A stretch of DNA of 56,360 nt, from positions 1-56,360 of the forward strand of contig CAIJLV010000077.1 in NCBI GenBank assembly GCA_903821635.1, given 5' to 3'. Position 1 is the stretch's first letter, and each line of letters opens with the position of its first letter. Source of the stretch: an uncultured Verrucomicrobiota bacterium (GTDB lineage: Bacteria; Verrucomicrobiota; Verrucomicrobiia; Limisphaerales; UBA9464). The notes beneath the pieces were generated by a model that was not told the DNA's origin, did not search any database, and was given only the letters and a program-made list of their open reading frames with translations. This document shows positions 10,094 to 18,401 of this stretch, piece after piece. The translations under genes and the position numbers were made by a program.

Positions 10094-11551
10094 ATGAATC
10101 CCTGTTCCGGCCCCCTGCCCGCCTTCGGCCTCAGCCGCCGCGATTTCCTCAACCGTTTCGGCCTCGGCCTAGGCAGCATCGCCTTGGGCCACTTGCTGAA
10201 TCCGGCGGCCGCACACGCCGCCCGCACCGGTCCCGACCTCGGTATCTTGGGCGGCAAACTGCACTTCACGCCCAAGGCCAAACGCGTGATCTACCTGTTC
10301 ATGAGCGGCGGGCCCTCGCAGTTGGAAACCTTCGACTACAAGCCGCTGCTCAATCAGCGCCACGGCGAGCAGTTGCCCGACTCCGTGCGCCGCGGCCAGC
10401 GACTCACCGGCATGTCAGGCAATCAGGCTTCGCTGCCGATGGCCGGCTCCGCCTTCAAGTTTGGCCAACACGGTAAGTCCGGCGCCTGGATCAGTGAACT
10501 TCTGCCGCACACCGCCAAGGTCGCGGACGAACTCTGCGTCGTCCGCTCCATGTTCACCGAGGCGATCAACCACGATCCGGCCATCACTTTTCTCCAAACC
10601 GGTTCGCAGATTTCCGGTCGCCCCAGCATCGGCGCCTGGGTCCACTACGGCCTCGGGAGCGCTAACGAAAACCTGCCCGCCTTCGTCGTCCTCATCACCC
10701 GTGGCAAGGTGGACCAACCGCTCTACTCACGGCTGTGGGGCAGCGGCTTCCTGCCCGCCGAACATCAGGGCGTGCAATTCCGCGCCGGCAAGGAACCGGT
10801 GCTTTACCTGAACAATCCCGACGGCATTTCCGCCGGCAGCCGCCGCCAAATGCTCGATCGCCTCCGCGAACTGCACGAATTCGAGCGCGACCAATTGGCG
10901 GACACCGACCTCGATACGCGCATCGCGCAATACGAGATGGCTTACCGGATGCAAAGCTCCGTGCCCGACGTCACCGACCTGTCGAAGGAAACGGAGAGCA
11001 CCTACGAACTCTACGGCCCCGACGCGAAGAAGCCCGGCACGTTCGCCGCCAATTGCCTGCTCGCCCGCCGCATGGCGGAACGCGGCGTGAAATTCATCCA
11101 ACTTTACCACCAAGGCTGGGACCAACACGGCGGCCTGCCTAACGGGATCCGCCAGCAGTGCAAGGAAACGGACCAACCCGCCGCGGCGCTCATCACCGAT
11201 CTCAAACAGCGCGGAATGCTCGACGACACGCTCGTGGTCTGGGGCGGCGAATTCGGCCGGACCAACTATTCGCAGGGTAAACTCACCGCCACCGACTACG
11301 GCCGGGATCATCACCCCCGGTGCTTCTCCGTCTGGCTGGCCGGGGGCGGCGTGAAGCCCGGTATGGTTTATGGGGCGACCGACGACTTCGGCTACAACAT
11401 CGCCGAAAACGGCGTTCATGTGCATGACCTGCACGCGACCATGCTGCACCAACTAGGGGTGGATCACGAACGCCTGACCTACCGCTTCCAAGGCCGTTAT
11501 TTCCGCCTCACGGACGTGCATGGGAAGGTGGTAAAGGCTGTCTTAGCCTGA
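10094..11551 (+). CDS. Tat-exported DUF1501 protein
   Basis: A 485-residue DUF1501 protein. The N-terminus carries a clear Tat signal (SRRDFL at residues 14-19, then a Gly/Leu-rich hydrophobic stretch and AAAHAA cleavage region). The mature part has the alkaline-phosphatase-like fold signs of the family: FMSGGPSQLETFDYKP, WDQHGG, VVWGGEFGRT and GRDHHPRCFSVWLAGGG with clustered His/Asp residues. DUF1501 proteins are typical of PVC genomes and are encoded beside DUF1549/DUF1553 genes, which is the arrangement here (15-base gap). The biochemical role is not established. The SDR gene starts 23 bases after the stop, suggesting one transcription unit. Confidence 0.93.
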   Translation: MNPCSGPLPAFGLSRRDFLNRFGLGLGSIALGHLLNPAAAHAARTGPDLGILGGKLHFTPKAKRVIYLFMSGGPSQLETFDYKPLLNQRHGEQLPDSVRRGQRLTGMSGNQASLPMAGSAFKFGQHGKSGAWISELLPHTAKVADELCVVRSMFTEAINHDPAITFLQTGSQISGRPSIGAWVHYGLGSANENLPAFVVLITRGKVDQPLYSRLWGSGFLPAEHQGVQFRAGKEPVLYLNNPDGISAGSRRQMLDRLRELHEFERDQLADTDLDTRIAQYEMAYRMQSSVPDVTDLSKETESTYELYGPDAKKPGTFAANCLLARRMAERGVKFIQLYHQGWDQHGGLPNGIRQQCKETDQPAAALITDLKQRGMLDDTLVVWGGEFGRTNYSQGKLTATDYGRDHHPRCFSVWLAGGGVKPGMVYGATDDFGYNIAENGVHVHDLHATMLHQLGVDHERLTYRFQGRYFRLTDVHGKVVKAVLA

Positions 11552-11574
11552 GAAAACCGACCGCACTTGTCCAC

Positions 11575-12372
11575 ATGGCTCAACTTCAGGAACGCACGGT
11601 CGTCATCGTTGGCGGCACCAGCGGGCTGGGACTCGCGGCCACACGGGCCTGCGTGCGTGCGGGCGCACAGGTGATCGCGGTCGGACGCGATCCCGCAAAA
11701 GCCGCCGCCGTCGTGACGGAACTGGGCAAATCCGTCCGGGTGCTCGCAGCCGACGCCACTGATCCGACGACGACGGAGCGGGCCATCGCGTTGGCAGTTG
11801 CGGAGTTCGGTAGCTTTCACGGGCTTTACCACGTCGCCGGCGGCAGCGGACGGAGGCGAGGCGACGGGCCGTTGCACGAAATCACCGACGAGGGCTGGGA
11901 CTTCACGCTCCAGCTTAACCTGACCTCGCTGTTCAACTCGAACCGGGCCGCGCTCCGTCAGTTCCTCAAGCAGGGCACCGGCGGGAGCATCGTGAACTGC
12001 AGTTCGGTGCTCGGTTTTTCGCCGTCGCCGAAGTTTTTCGCCACGCACGCCTACGCCACCGCCAAGGCCGCGATCATCGGCCTCACGAAATCAGCCGCCG
12101 CCTACTACGCACCGCAGAACATCCGGCTGAACGTGCTCGCCCCAGCGCTGGTCGCGACGCCGATGTCGCAGCGGGCGCAGGGTGACGAAGCCATCCTCAA
12201 CTTCATCAAGACCAAACAACCGCTCGACGGCGGGCGCATCGGCCAACCCGAGGACCTCGATGCCGCGGTCGTCTGGCTGCTCTCCGATGAAAGCCGCTTC
12301 GTCACCGGCCAGGTAATCGCGGTTGATGGCGGGTGGAGCGTGAGCGAAGGCCAATGGGGGAGTAATCGGTAA
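11575..12372 (+). CDS. SDR family oxidoreductase
   Basis: A 265-residue classical short-chain dehydrogenase/reductase, a cytoplasmic NAD(P)-dependent oxidoreductase. The cofactor motif GGTSGLG is at 13-19 (TGxxxGxG with Gly for Thr), a VGRD strand end follows, catalytic Ser lies in NCSSVLG, and Tyr160 and Lys164 form the YxxxK motif. The C-terminal ESRFVTGQVIAVDGGWSV is the usual substrate-loop end. The substrate is unknown. The gene sits between a DUF1501 gene and a ROK sugar kinase gene, which suggests a sugar or sugar-derived alcohol; this is inference. Confidence 0.93.
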   Translation: MAQLQERTVVIVGGTSGLGLAATRACVRAGAQVIAVGRDPAKAAAVVTELGKSVRVLAADATDPTTTERAIALAVAEFGSFHGLYHVAGGSGRRRGDGPLHEITDEGWDFTLQLNLTSLFNSNRAALRQFLKQGTGGSIVNCSSVLGFSPSPKFFATHAYATAKAAIIGLTKSAAAYYAPQNIRLNVLAPALVATPMSQRAQGDEAILNFIKTKQPLDGGRIGQPEDLDAAVVWLLSDESRFVTGQVIAVDGGWSVSEGQWGSNR

Positions 12373-12402
12373 CACGTGCTTAGTGATCAGTCGTCAGACG
12401 CC

Positions 12403-13344
12403 ATGAATTCGCTCGAATCGACAACCAATCCATCGCAGGCCGTCCTACTGTCCACTGACTACCTCCTCGGCCTCGACCTCGGTGGCACCAGCGTCAAAGG
12501 CGTCGCCGTCACGCCCGGCGGCGAGACGCTGGCCAAGTTCCACGAATCCTTCGCGCTGGCGGAGCCGATGGCGTTTGCCCGCTGCGTCGCCAAGGTCGCC
12601 GCGTTGGCCGAGGTCCAGTTGGGGCGTCCCGCGCGCATCGGACTGTCCGCGCCAGGCATCGCGGCGAAGGACGGCCGCAGCATCGCGTTCATGCCGGGAC
12701 GCTTCGAGGGCTTGGAGAGTTTGATTTGGGCTGACTACCTCGGCCGCCCCGACGGCGTGACGGTGCTCAACGACGCCAACTCCGCGCTGCTGGGCGAAGT
12801 CTGGCTCGGGGCCGCCCGCGGGGCGACGAATGCCCTCCTGCTCACGCTCGGCACCGGCGTCGGCGGTGCCGCGCTGGTGGATGGGCGACTGCTGCGCGGT
12901 CACACGGGCAAAGCGGGCCATCTCGGTCACATTGCGCTCGCGCCCGACGCGGCGCGCGACATTTGCAATTGCCCCGGTTCGCTGGAGGCCGCCTTCGGCA
13001 ACTACAACATCGGCGAACGCACCCACGGGCGTTTTTTGACCACGTTCGACCTGATCCGCGCCCACGAAGCGGGCGATGCGTTCGCCACCCAAGTCTGGCT
13101 GAAGTCGGTGAAAGCTCTAGCCGCCGCCTTGGCCTCGCTTGGCAACGTGTTGGACCCGGAAATCGTAATCCTCGGCGGCGGCATTGCCCGCTGCGGAGAA
13201 ACACTGTTCTCGCCGTTACGCGAATTTATGTCGGTGATGGAGTGGCGTCCGGGCGGCCTTGGCATTCGGATTGAGCCCGCCCAACTGGGCGAACTCGCCG
13301 GCGCGTATGGCGCCGCCCGACCAACCGTGGTTGGGGATAATTAA
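12403..13344 (+). CDS. ROK family sugar kinase/regulator-like protein
   Basis: A 313-residue ROK-family protein. The ATP-binding phosphate-1 motif DLGGTSVKG starts at Asp25, and TLGTGVGGA and LGGGIARCG correspond to the phosphate-2 and adenosine motifs. There is no N-terminal HTH, so a sugar kinase role (glucokinase-like) is more likely than repression. The ROK zinc signature is incomplete: the sequence reads CNCPGSLE where CxCGxxGCxE is expected, so the third cysteine is Ser. The chosen ATG is at 12403; a GTG at 12376 would add nine residues and lie 3 bases from the SDR stop. It is probably co-transcribed with the SDR gene. Confidence 0.88.
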   Translation: MNSLESTTNPSQAVLLSTDYLLGLDLGGTSVKGVAVTPGGETLAKFHESFALAEPMAFARCVAKVAALAEVQLGRPARIGLSAPGIAAKDGRSIAFMPGRFEGLESLIWADYLGRPDGVTVLNDANSALLGEVWLGAARGATNALLLTLGTGVGGAALVDGRLLRGHTGKAGHLGHIALAPDAARDICNCPGSLEAAFGNYNIGERTHGRFLTTFDLIRAHEAGDAFATQVWLKSVKALAAALASLGNVLDPEIVILGGGIARCGETLFSPLREFMSVMEWRPGGLGIRIEPAQLGELAGAYGAARPTVVGDN

Positions 13345-13398
13345 GAATCCAACGGCGCACCCGAGCCTAACGACAGGACCCCGAGCGAATCGCTGCCT

Positions 13399-14451
13399 TC
13401 ATTCGTAGGTCAGCTCAACCTTCTTCACCCGTAAAGCCGGCGTGCGCCAGCGTTCGTCGCGCCACTCGGTGCCATGCACAAACACGCGCACCCCTTCGTA
13501 GGGTTCCAGTTTAAGCTCGGGATCCTCGACGATCAGGAAATCCAGCAGCCCTTCATCACGATTCAGGAAGCCGCCCGTGCGTCGGGCACTGCGCAGCTCA
13601 AACCGGCCAGGGGCCTGCAGCCGGGTGGTGCGCCGAATCACGCCTTCACGCACCACCTCCCGAGGATCTGAAGTGGAAACCGGGACCACCGTTGGCGGAG
13701 GAATCGAGGCCGGGCTGGATTCTATGACTACCGGCGGAGACGACTCGACGATTGGGGTAGCAACCTGCGGTTGAACTGGAGGAACCACCGCCGCCACCGA
13801 TTCAACCGGGACGGGTGCGGGTGGCTCCGCGGTCGGCAGGGGCGCGGGATTGCCTTGGAAAGACGGTTGCAGTCGGATTGCCGGGATAGCGGCGCTGGCC
13901 TTGGTCGGGGGAGCTTCAGCGGCGGTTAGCGCCCGGGAATCAGCTGGTTCCACGAGGTTGGCCGCGACATAGGCTATGGCCCCTGCGGGAGTTTCGATTT
14001 GCAACCAGTCATCGGCCGGCCGGATCTCGGTCACGATTTCACCCTGATTGAGCTCACCGAGTTCGCTGTAATTGCGGCCGGGGCCCGCTCGATATTTCAG
14101 GCTCTTGCCCTTCACCTGCCGAGATTTGGCGTCGACCAAGGGCGCGTAAACCCACACGGCCACTTCCGCGGGTAGTTGAATTTTTAACCACGTGCGGCTA
14201 CCGCCCGCTTCACCTTCAACGCCTTCCACCACACCATGAACCGAGACCAGCGCGCCCCGGCTCAAAGTGGCCAGCACTTCCCCGTCATACGAGGGGCGGG
14301 CGCGCACGTTGGTTCGATCCGTTTTGATGCGGCCGGAAAACGGGGCCTGATCGGCAGAGGCGTTAACGACGAAAAACGACGCCGAAAACAACGCCCAAGC
14401 CACGCTGGCCAAAGGACGACGGAAAAAACTGAGAACAGCGGCAAGGACCAT
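13399..14451 (-). CDS. Exported protein with two bacterial SH3 domains
   Basis: A 350-residue protein with an N-terminal signal peptide (about 1-33). Two SH3-type domains follow: the first around 40-105 (RTNVRARPSYDGEVLATLSRG), the second around 110-170 (LKYRAGPGRNYSELGELNQGE). A long Pro/Ala/Val-rich linker (about 180-260) leads to a C-terminal domain (about 262-350) that ends in a TPALRVKKVELTYE strand. SH3b domains commonly bind peptidoglycan or other wall polymers, so an envelope role is likely. The C-terminal domain is not recognised. The gene lies 18 bases downstream of the pseudouridine synthase gene and is probably cotranscribed. Confidence 0.85.
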   Translation of the reverse strand: MVLAAVLSFFRRPLASVAWALFSASFFVVNASADQAPFSGRIKTDRTNVRARPSYDGEVLATLSRGALVSVHGVVEGVEGEAGGSRTWLKIQLPAEVAVWVYAPLVDAKSRQVKGKSLKYRAGPGRNYSELGELNQGEIVTEIRPADDWLQIETPAGAIAYVAANLVEPADSRALTAAEAPPTKASAAIPAIRLQPSFQGNPAPLPTAEPPAPVPVESVAAVVPPVQPQVATPIVESSPPVVIESSPASIPPPTVVPVSTSDPREVVREGVIRRTTRLQAPGRFELRSARRTGGFLNRDEGLLDFLIVEDPELKLEPYEGVRVFVHGTEWRDERWRTPALRVKKVELTYE

Positions 14452-14469
14452 AACGCCGCATGTTCGGGG

Positions 14470-15183
14470 TCACTGCGCGTCCCGCAAGAGTGATTTGACC
14501 TCAGCTTCGGTCAAAATGCGGTATTTGCCCAAGGGCAGTTCACCCAGTTTGATCCGTCCAATCTGAGTCCGCTGAAGTCGTTCAACTTCAAAGCCGATCG
14601 CCTCGAACAGTCGCCGCACTTCGCGGTTTTTGCCTTCACCAAGCTCCAACTCGACCACGCTGTGAGAATTGTTCGACGAAACGAGGCGAACTCGTTCGGC
14701 GCGCAAAGTTTCGCCTTCCTGCTCAATGCCCGCTGTGAGCGGCCGCAAATCGCCCGGCGACAGGCGCCCCACAACCACCGCCCGATACTGCTTATGGATG
14801 CCGAAGCGGGGATGGGTCAGGCGAAGGGTTAAGTCACCGTCGTTGGTTAGAAACAATAGGCCTTCACTATCGCAATCGAGCCGCCCCACCGGGTGAAGGG
14901 CCTTGGCCCACTCGATCGGCAACAGATCACCAACGATATTTCGGTCCTCGGGATCGTGTTTGGTGCAGATGAAGCCACGGGGCTTATTCAGCACGACGTA
15001 GATCTTCCGGCGGACCCGCACGATGGCGCCATCCACCATGACCCGGGCGGTCGAATCCACCTTGGTGCCCAATTCGCGCACCGTCTTCCCATTCACCGAG
15101 ACCAAGCCATCCAAAATCATGCGCTCCGCAGCGCGACGAGAAGCCACACCGGCATCAGCGAGAAATTTTTGAAGGCGGACCAT
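14470..15183 (-). CDS. RsuA/RluB/E/F family rRNA pseudouridine synthase
   Basis: A 237-residue enzyme that converts specific uridines in rRNA to pseudouridine. An N-terminal S4 RNA-binding domain (MVRLQKFLADAGVASRRAAERMI, about 1-48) precedes the synthase domain with catalytic Asp103 in GRLDCDSEGLL. The C-terminal EGKNREVRRLFEAIG motif is typical of the RluB/RsuA subgroup. Which rRNA site is modified cannot be told by eye. It ends 18 bases before the SH3 gene and starts about 100 bases downstream of the small basic protein gene, with a hairpin in between. Confidence 0.93.
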   Translation of the reverse strand: MVRLQKFLADAGVASRRAAERMILDGLVSVNGKTVRELGTKVDSTARVMVDGAIVRVRRKIYVVLNKPRGFICTKHDPEDRNIVGDLLPIEWAKALHPVGRLDCDSEGLLFLTNDGDLTLRLTHPRFGIHKQYRAVVVGRLSPGDLRPLTAGIEQEGETLRAERVRLVSSNNSHSVVELELGEGKNREVRRLFEAIGFEVERLQRTQIGRIKLGELPLGKYRILTEAEVKSLLRDAQ

Positions 15184-15210
15184 GAGGGGAAACTTGAACT
15201 ATAAATATCA

Positions 15211-15256
15211 ATTGCCAGTTGGGACACCGGAGGCACCGGCAGCCGCAACTGGCAAT
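15211..15256 (-). terminator. Inverted repeat downstream of the small basic protein gene
   Basis: A perfect 11-bp inverted repeat (15211-15221 with 15246-15256) encloses a 24-base GC-rich loop holding a smaller CCGG-based dyad. It is 28 bases past the stop of the small basic protein gene and 28 bases before the pseudouridine synthase start. No long T-run follows on the minus strand (AT-rich bases do), so it may be a weak terminator or an mRNA stability hairpin. Confidence 0.5.
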
Positions 15257-15283
15257 CGGGAATCGGTGACGACAGTTGGAGGG

Positions 15284-15442
15284 TTACTCCGGGGGCTTGG
15301 TTTTACGGAGACCGGTAATCCGGTCGCCTTCTTTCCACTGGCCACGGGTCTTTAGAATGGAGACACGTTCAAAACGCTTAAGCACGCTGCGCTTGGCGCC
15401 GGAGGCCGCACTGACCGCACGGAGACTGCTGTGTTGAGACAT
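15284..15442 (-). CDS. Small basic protein, Chlamydiae/Verrucomicrobia family
   Basis: A 52-residue, strongly basic protein that starts MSQHSSLRAVSAASGAKRSV and continues LKRFERVSILKTRG. The frame remains open upstream to 15664, but the ATG at 15442 is chosen because the family always starts at this MSxHxSL segment and the upstream part has no coding character. The pattern matches the small basic protein family shared by Chlamydiae and Verrucomicrobia (recalled as TIGR04137). Its function is unproven; a ribosome or RNA-binding role has been suggested from its charge and size. It is a useful taxonomic marker for the window. No clear Shine-Dalgarno sequence precedes it. Confidence 0.85.
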   Translation of the reverse strand: MSQHSSLRAVSAASGAKRSVLKRFERVSILKTRGQWKEGDRITGLRKTKPPE

Positions 15443-15728
15443 AAGCCAATTAAAAAACTTGTTGTTGCGCCCGGCCGGGCCGGACGGGAGCGGGGTGTGT
15501 AGCAGAGAGGCTGGGTGATGCAATCGGTTTTTGCGTCGAAACCACTTCAGTGCCGTTTTTTCGGGCCTTTCGAAGGAGGATATTTTAACCCAGAAATCCG
15601 ACTTAAGGAGGCCTTGGATCTCGGCCTCAAAAATCTTCAGCGAGCGCACTCTGCCCGGCACCATCTGGCGATACCAGTCAGGCCTCTAGGCGCAGGAGTC
15701 TTACTGTCTTGGCGTCGCGATGGCTCCT
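15443..15728. other. Intergenic region, 286 bases
   Basis: This gap separates the Spx/ArsC-like gene from the small basic protein gene. It holds two AAGGAGG-like purine runs on the plus strand (around 15570 and 15604), but neither precedes a convincing reading frame. It must contain the small basic protein promoter, which I cannot place. Confidence 0.4.
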
Positions 15729-16085
15729 TCAAATTCCCAGTCGCTGCCCCCATTGCTCCGCGTCAAATCCGACGACACCGCCGGACGGCGTCAAAACGAA
15801 CGGTCGTTTTACCAAGTTGCCATGGGCGGCAAGCAAGTCGAGCGCCTCATCCGTAGTCAGGCCAGCTAGTTTCGCCCCCAGCCCCAGCGCCCGGTAGTCT
15901 TGGCCGGAGGTGTTAAACAATTTCCGAACCTCGCCACCGTAATGGGCGAGCATCCGCTCCAACTCCCCCTTGCTCGGCGACTGTTCACGGATGGCGATGA
16001 CTTCATGCAGCACCTCGCGCTCCCGAAGAAACTTGAGCGCTTGGCGGCAAGTTCCGCAGCCGGAATAGGCGTAGACTTTCCACAT
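15729..16085 (-). CDS. Spx/ArsC-family thioredoxin-fold protein
   Basis: A 118-residue arsenate reductase/Spx/YffB-like protein. Cys10 and Cys13 form the CGTC motif in YSGCGTCRQALKFL at the N-terminus; the middle has GELERMLAHYGGEVRKLFNTSG and the end LVKRPFVLTPSGG, the usual ArsC-family order. The ATG at 16085 starts the protein at the first beta strand; a GTG at 16112 would add nine residues unlike the family. With a CxxC pair and no obvious Arg triad, it may be a thiol oxidoreductase or Spx-like regulator, not a true arsenate reductase. It follows cysN by 163 bases. Confidence 0.88.
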   Translation of the reverse strand: MWKVYAYSGCGTCRQALKFLREREVLHEVIAIREQSPSKGELERMLAHYGGEVRKLFNTSGQDYRALGLGAKLAGLTTDEALDLLAAHGNLVKRPFVLTPSGGVVGFDAEQWGQRLGI

Positions 16086-16248
16086 AAAATTGCAGCGTGG
16101 TCCACCGCCCACGCAATTAACGCCTCAGGCGACGAGCACCTAGATCGCGTCTCCTTCCGGTCAAGACTGAGCACAAACCACCGCTCAGCCTCGACACAAA
16201 GCTTGTTCCGCCCCGGTAGTTGGCGAACAGAAATTCAATCTGGCCGGC

Positions 16249-17565
16249 TTAAATCGCGAAGTCGTTATACTCCGGCTTCACTGCCTCAGTCGGCGGGTAA
16301 AGCATCCCGGCCCCCACCGTCGCGTTGGTGCCCGGTTCGATCAAAATGAACGCGCCCGTCAGGCGGTTCGTGGTGTAACCGTCAAACACTAGGGGCTTGG
16401 CGGTGCGGATTCCGACTTGGCCGATGCCGTTCATCGCGAGCTCAGCCGAGTCCGGCACAGGTTCCAACGTGTCGAAGTCAATCCGGCTTTCAAGCTTGGT
16501 CACGATAGCCTGCACGGTCTGCGTGCCATGCTTGAGCAGGTATTTGCGACCGGCTTGAAGTGGACGGGGAGCCATCCAACAAACGCGGGCGCGGAGTTCG
16601 GTGCCCATCCCGGGCAGGCTTTCCATGCCCACGATCATGTCGCCCCGGCTCACGTCCAGATCGTCGGCGAGACACAGCGTGACGGACTGGGGGGAGAACG
16701 CCTCTTCTATCGAGCCGTCGTAAGTCCAGATGTCCTTTACGATGCTCTTCACCCCACTCGGGAGGATCATGACCTTCTGCCCCCGCTTGAGGATGCCGCC
16801 GGCGATTTGGCCGCTAAGACCACGGAAGTCATGCAGCGCCTTATCCGTCGGATTGTTCGGACGATTCACCCATTGCACAGGTAAACGGAAGGCGCTGAGA
16901 TTCCAATCGCTGGCGATGTGGACCGTCTCCAAGTGGCCCAGCAACGCGGGGCCGACATACCAAGGTGTCTTGTCCGAGAGGCTCACGACGTTGTCGCCGT
17001 TCAGCGCGCTCAGGGGGATGAACTTCACGTCCTTGAACACGTCGAGCTTAGGCAGAAAACCCTCGATCTCGTCGCGGATTTGAAGGAAGCGCTCCTCGCT
17101 CCAATCGACGAGGTCCATCTTGTTCACCGCGATGACGAGGTGAGGAATGCCGAGCAGCGCCGCAATGTAGGTGTGGCGGCGGGTCTGCTCAATCACGCCT
17201 TGGCGTGCGTCTACCAGCACGATGGAAAGGTTCGCCGTGGAGGCGCCCGTGACCATGTTCCGGGTGTATTGCACATGTCCCGGGGTGTCCGCGACGATGA
17301 ACTTCCGACGCGGCGTGGCGAAGTAGCGGTAGGCGACGTCGATGGTGATGCCCTGCTCGCGTTCGGCGCGGAGACCGTCGGTCAGGTTGGCGAGGTTGAT
17401 CTGGCCGCCGCCGGTGATGTCGGCGGAACGCTCCAGCGCCTCCATCTGGTCCTCCATGATCGACTTGGAGTCGTAGAGGAGCCGGCCGATGAGCGTGGAC
17501 TTGCCGTCGTCCACGGAGCCGCAGGTGTTGAAGCGGAGGAGTTCGATGGGGTGATTGGCGGACAT
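16249..17565 (-). CDS. cysN: Sulfate adenylyltransferase subunit 1 (GTPase)
   Basis: A 438-residue GTPase subunit of ATP sulfurylase. With CysD it adenylates sulfate to APS at the expense of GTP hydrolysis. GTP-binding motifs are GSVDDGKST (16-24), DTPGHVQYTRNM, and NKMDLVDW; two beta-barrel domains follow. There is no C-terminal APS kinase fusion (as in NodQ/CysNC). The ATG at 17565 is chosen over an in-frame start at 17592 because family members begin just before the first strand. The gene is separated from cysD by three unrelated genes, which is unusual since cysDN are nearly always adjacent. Confidence 0.96.
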   Translation of the reverse strand: MSANHPIELLRFNTCGSVDDGKSTLIGRLLYDSKSIMEDQMEALERSADITGGGQINLANLTDGLRAEREQGITIDVAYRYFATPRRKFIVADTPGHVQYTRNMVTGASTANLSIVLVDARQGVIEQTRRHTYIAALLGIPHLVIAVNKMDLVDWSEERFLQIRDEIEGFLPKLDVFKDVKFIPLSALNGDNVVSLSDKTPWYVGPALLGHLETVHIASDWNLSAFRLPVQWVNRPNNPTDKALHDFRGLSGQIAGGILKRGQKVMILPSGVKSIVKDIWTYDGSIEEAFSPQSVTLCLADDLDVSRGDMIVGMESLPGMGTELRARVCWMAPRPLQAGRKYLLKHGTQTVQAIVTKLESRIDFDTLEPVPDSAELAMNGIGQVGIRTAKPLVFDGYTTNRLTGAFILIEPGTNATVGAGMLYPPTEAVKPEYNDFAI

Positions 17566-17588
17566 GGGAAATCGTTTAACTCGGAGAA

Positions 17589-18143
17589 TCAATTGCTGCG
17601 GCCAAGGCTAGCCCGAACGCGATCCAGCTTGGCTTGGCTGCCGTGAACGGCAGTCCAGCGGTGGATGTAGGCCCAATCGAGCGCTTGGTCGCCCTGCATG
17701 GCGATCACGTCCCGCACGTCGTCCAAGTCCTTGGAACGCGCCCAGCGCAGTTTGGTGACGACGACATCCTCGGCGGTCAGGATTGAGGTCGGCACACCGT
17801 CATATTTTGTTTTGCGACGACGCTGAAACCTCTCTTGGTCGTAGGAATCATCGCTAAGATAGAACAGCTCCACGGTGAAGCCGCTTTCCGGGTGCATGAG
17901 GATGTTCCTCATCGTGCCCGTGTTCGTCTCGAAGCTCATCTGGCCGTCCAAATGGAAGTCCGGTCCGAGCGTCGCCAAGAACGCAGCCAAGGTTGTCTTC
18001 GTCATCGCCAGCACGACATCGGCATCCTTCGTCGAACGCGGCTCGGCATAGTAGTTCCGGGCAAAGGAGCCGACCAGCATGTGTGGGATCGCCGCCTGGT
18101 TCAGCGCGGCGATGACCCGTTTGACGATGTCCGGAGCCGGCAT
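17589..18143 (-). CDS. Nucleotidyltransferase-fold protein (possible toxin-like partner)
   Basis: A 184-residue protein with a minimal nucleotidyltransferase signature: LVGSFARNYYAEPRSTKDADVVL, which matches the GS-x-x-R-x-T-x-D-x-D pattern of the DUF6036/AbiEii/MNT group. A later ILTAEDVVVTKLRWARSKDLDDVRDVI segment matches the C-terminal helices of that group. The start ATG overlaps the upstream 78-codon gene by one base (TGATG); a GTG three bases earlier gives a 4-base overlap. Pairs of a small helical protein and an NTase are often toxin-antitoxin-like, but no activity can be read here. Inserted with two other genes inside the cysD-cysN operon. Confidence 0.85.
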   Translation of the reverse strand: MPAPDIVKRVIAALNQAAIPHMLVGSFARNYYAEPRSTKDADVVLAMTKTTLAAFLATLGPDFHLDGQMSFETNTGTMRNILMHPESGFTVELFYLSDDSYDQERFQRRRKTKYDGVPTSILTAEDVVVTKLRWARSKDLDDVRDVIAMQGDQALDWAYIHRWTAVHGSQAKLDRVRASLGRSN

Positions 18144-18379
18144 CACGCGGCGACCTCCTCCAGCTTGCGCTTCACCGCCAAGCGACGACGCAAGGCCTCC
18201 AACAACTCGCCTTCGCTAGCTCCTGGCATCTGCTCGCGGAGCGCGGACAGGGTGATGGTGCAGGCGTAGTCGAACAGTTCCGGCCCGGCCATGAGCCGTT
18301 GCTCCGGCGTCAGCCGACGGGCGCGCTCGACGCGCTCCCAATAAAGTGCGTCCGCCAAAGGTTGGAAGTCGGAGTTCAT
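18143..18379 (-). CDS. Small helical protein paired with NTase (possible antitoxin)
   Basis: A 78-residue charged, predicted all-helical protein. Landmarks are FQPLADALYWERVERARRLT, PEQRLMAGPELFDYAC and a basic C-terminus LRRRLAVKRKLEEVA. It overlaps the NTase gene start by one base, so the two products are translationally coupled and probably interact. I recognise the pairing as recurrent but know no experimental function; an antitoxin or regulatory-subunit role is inference. Located in the cysD-cysN gap. Confidence 0.78.
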   Translation of the reverse strand: MNSDFQPLADALYWERVERARRLTPEQRLMAGPELFDYACTITLSALREQMPGASEGELLEALRRRLAVKRKLEEVAA

Positions 18380-18401
18380 GGATGGCTTCAGGCTGCTTGC
18401 A

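Noticed and set aside
15443..15664. Upstream extension of the small basic protein to 126 residues
   Set aside because: The family begins at MSQHSSL; the extension has no homology-like pattern and would be unusual for this conserved short protein.
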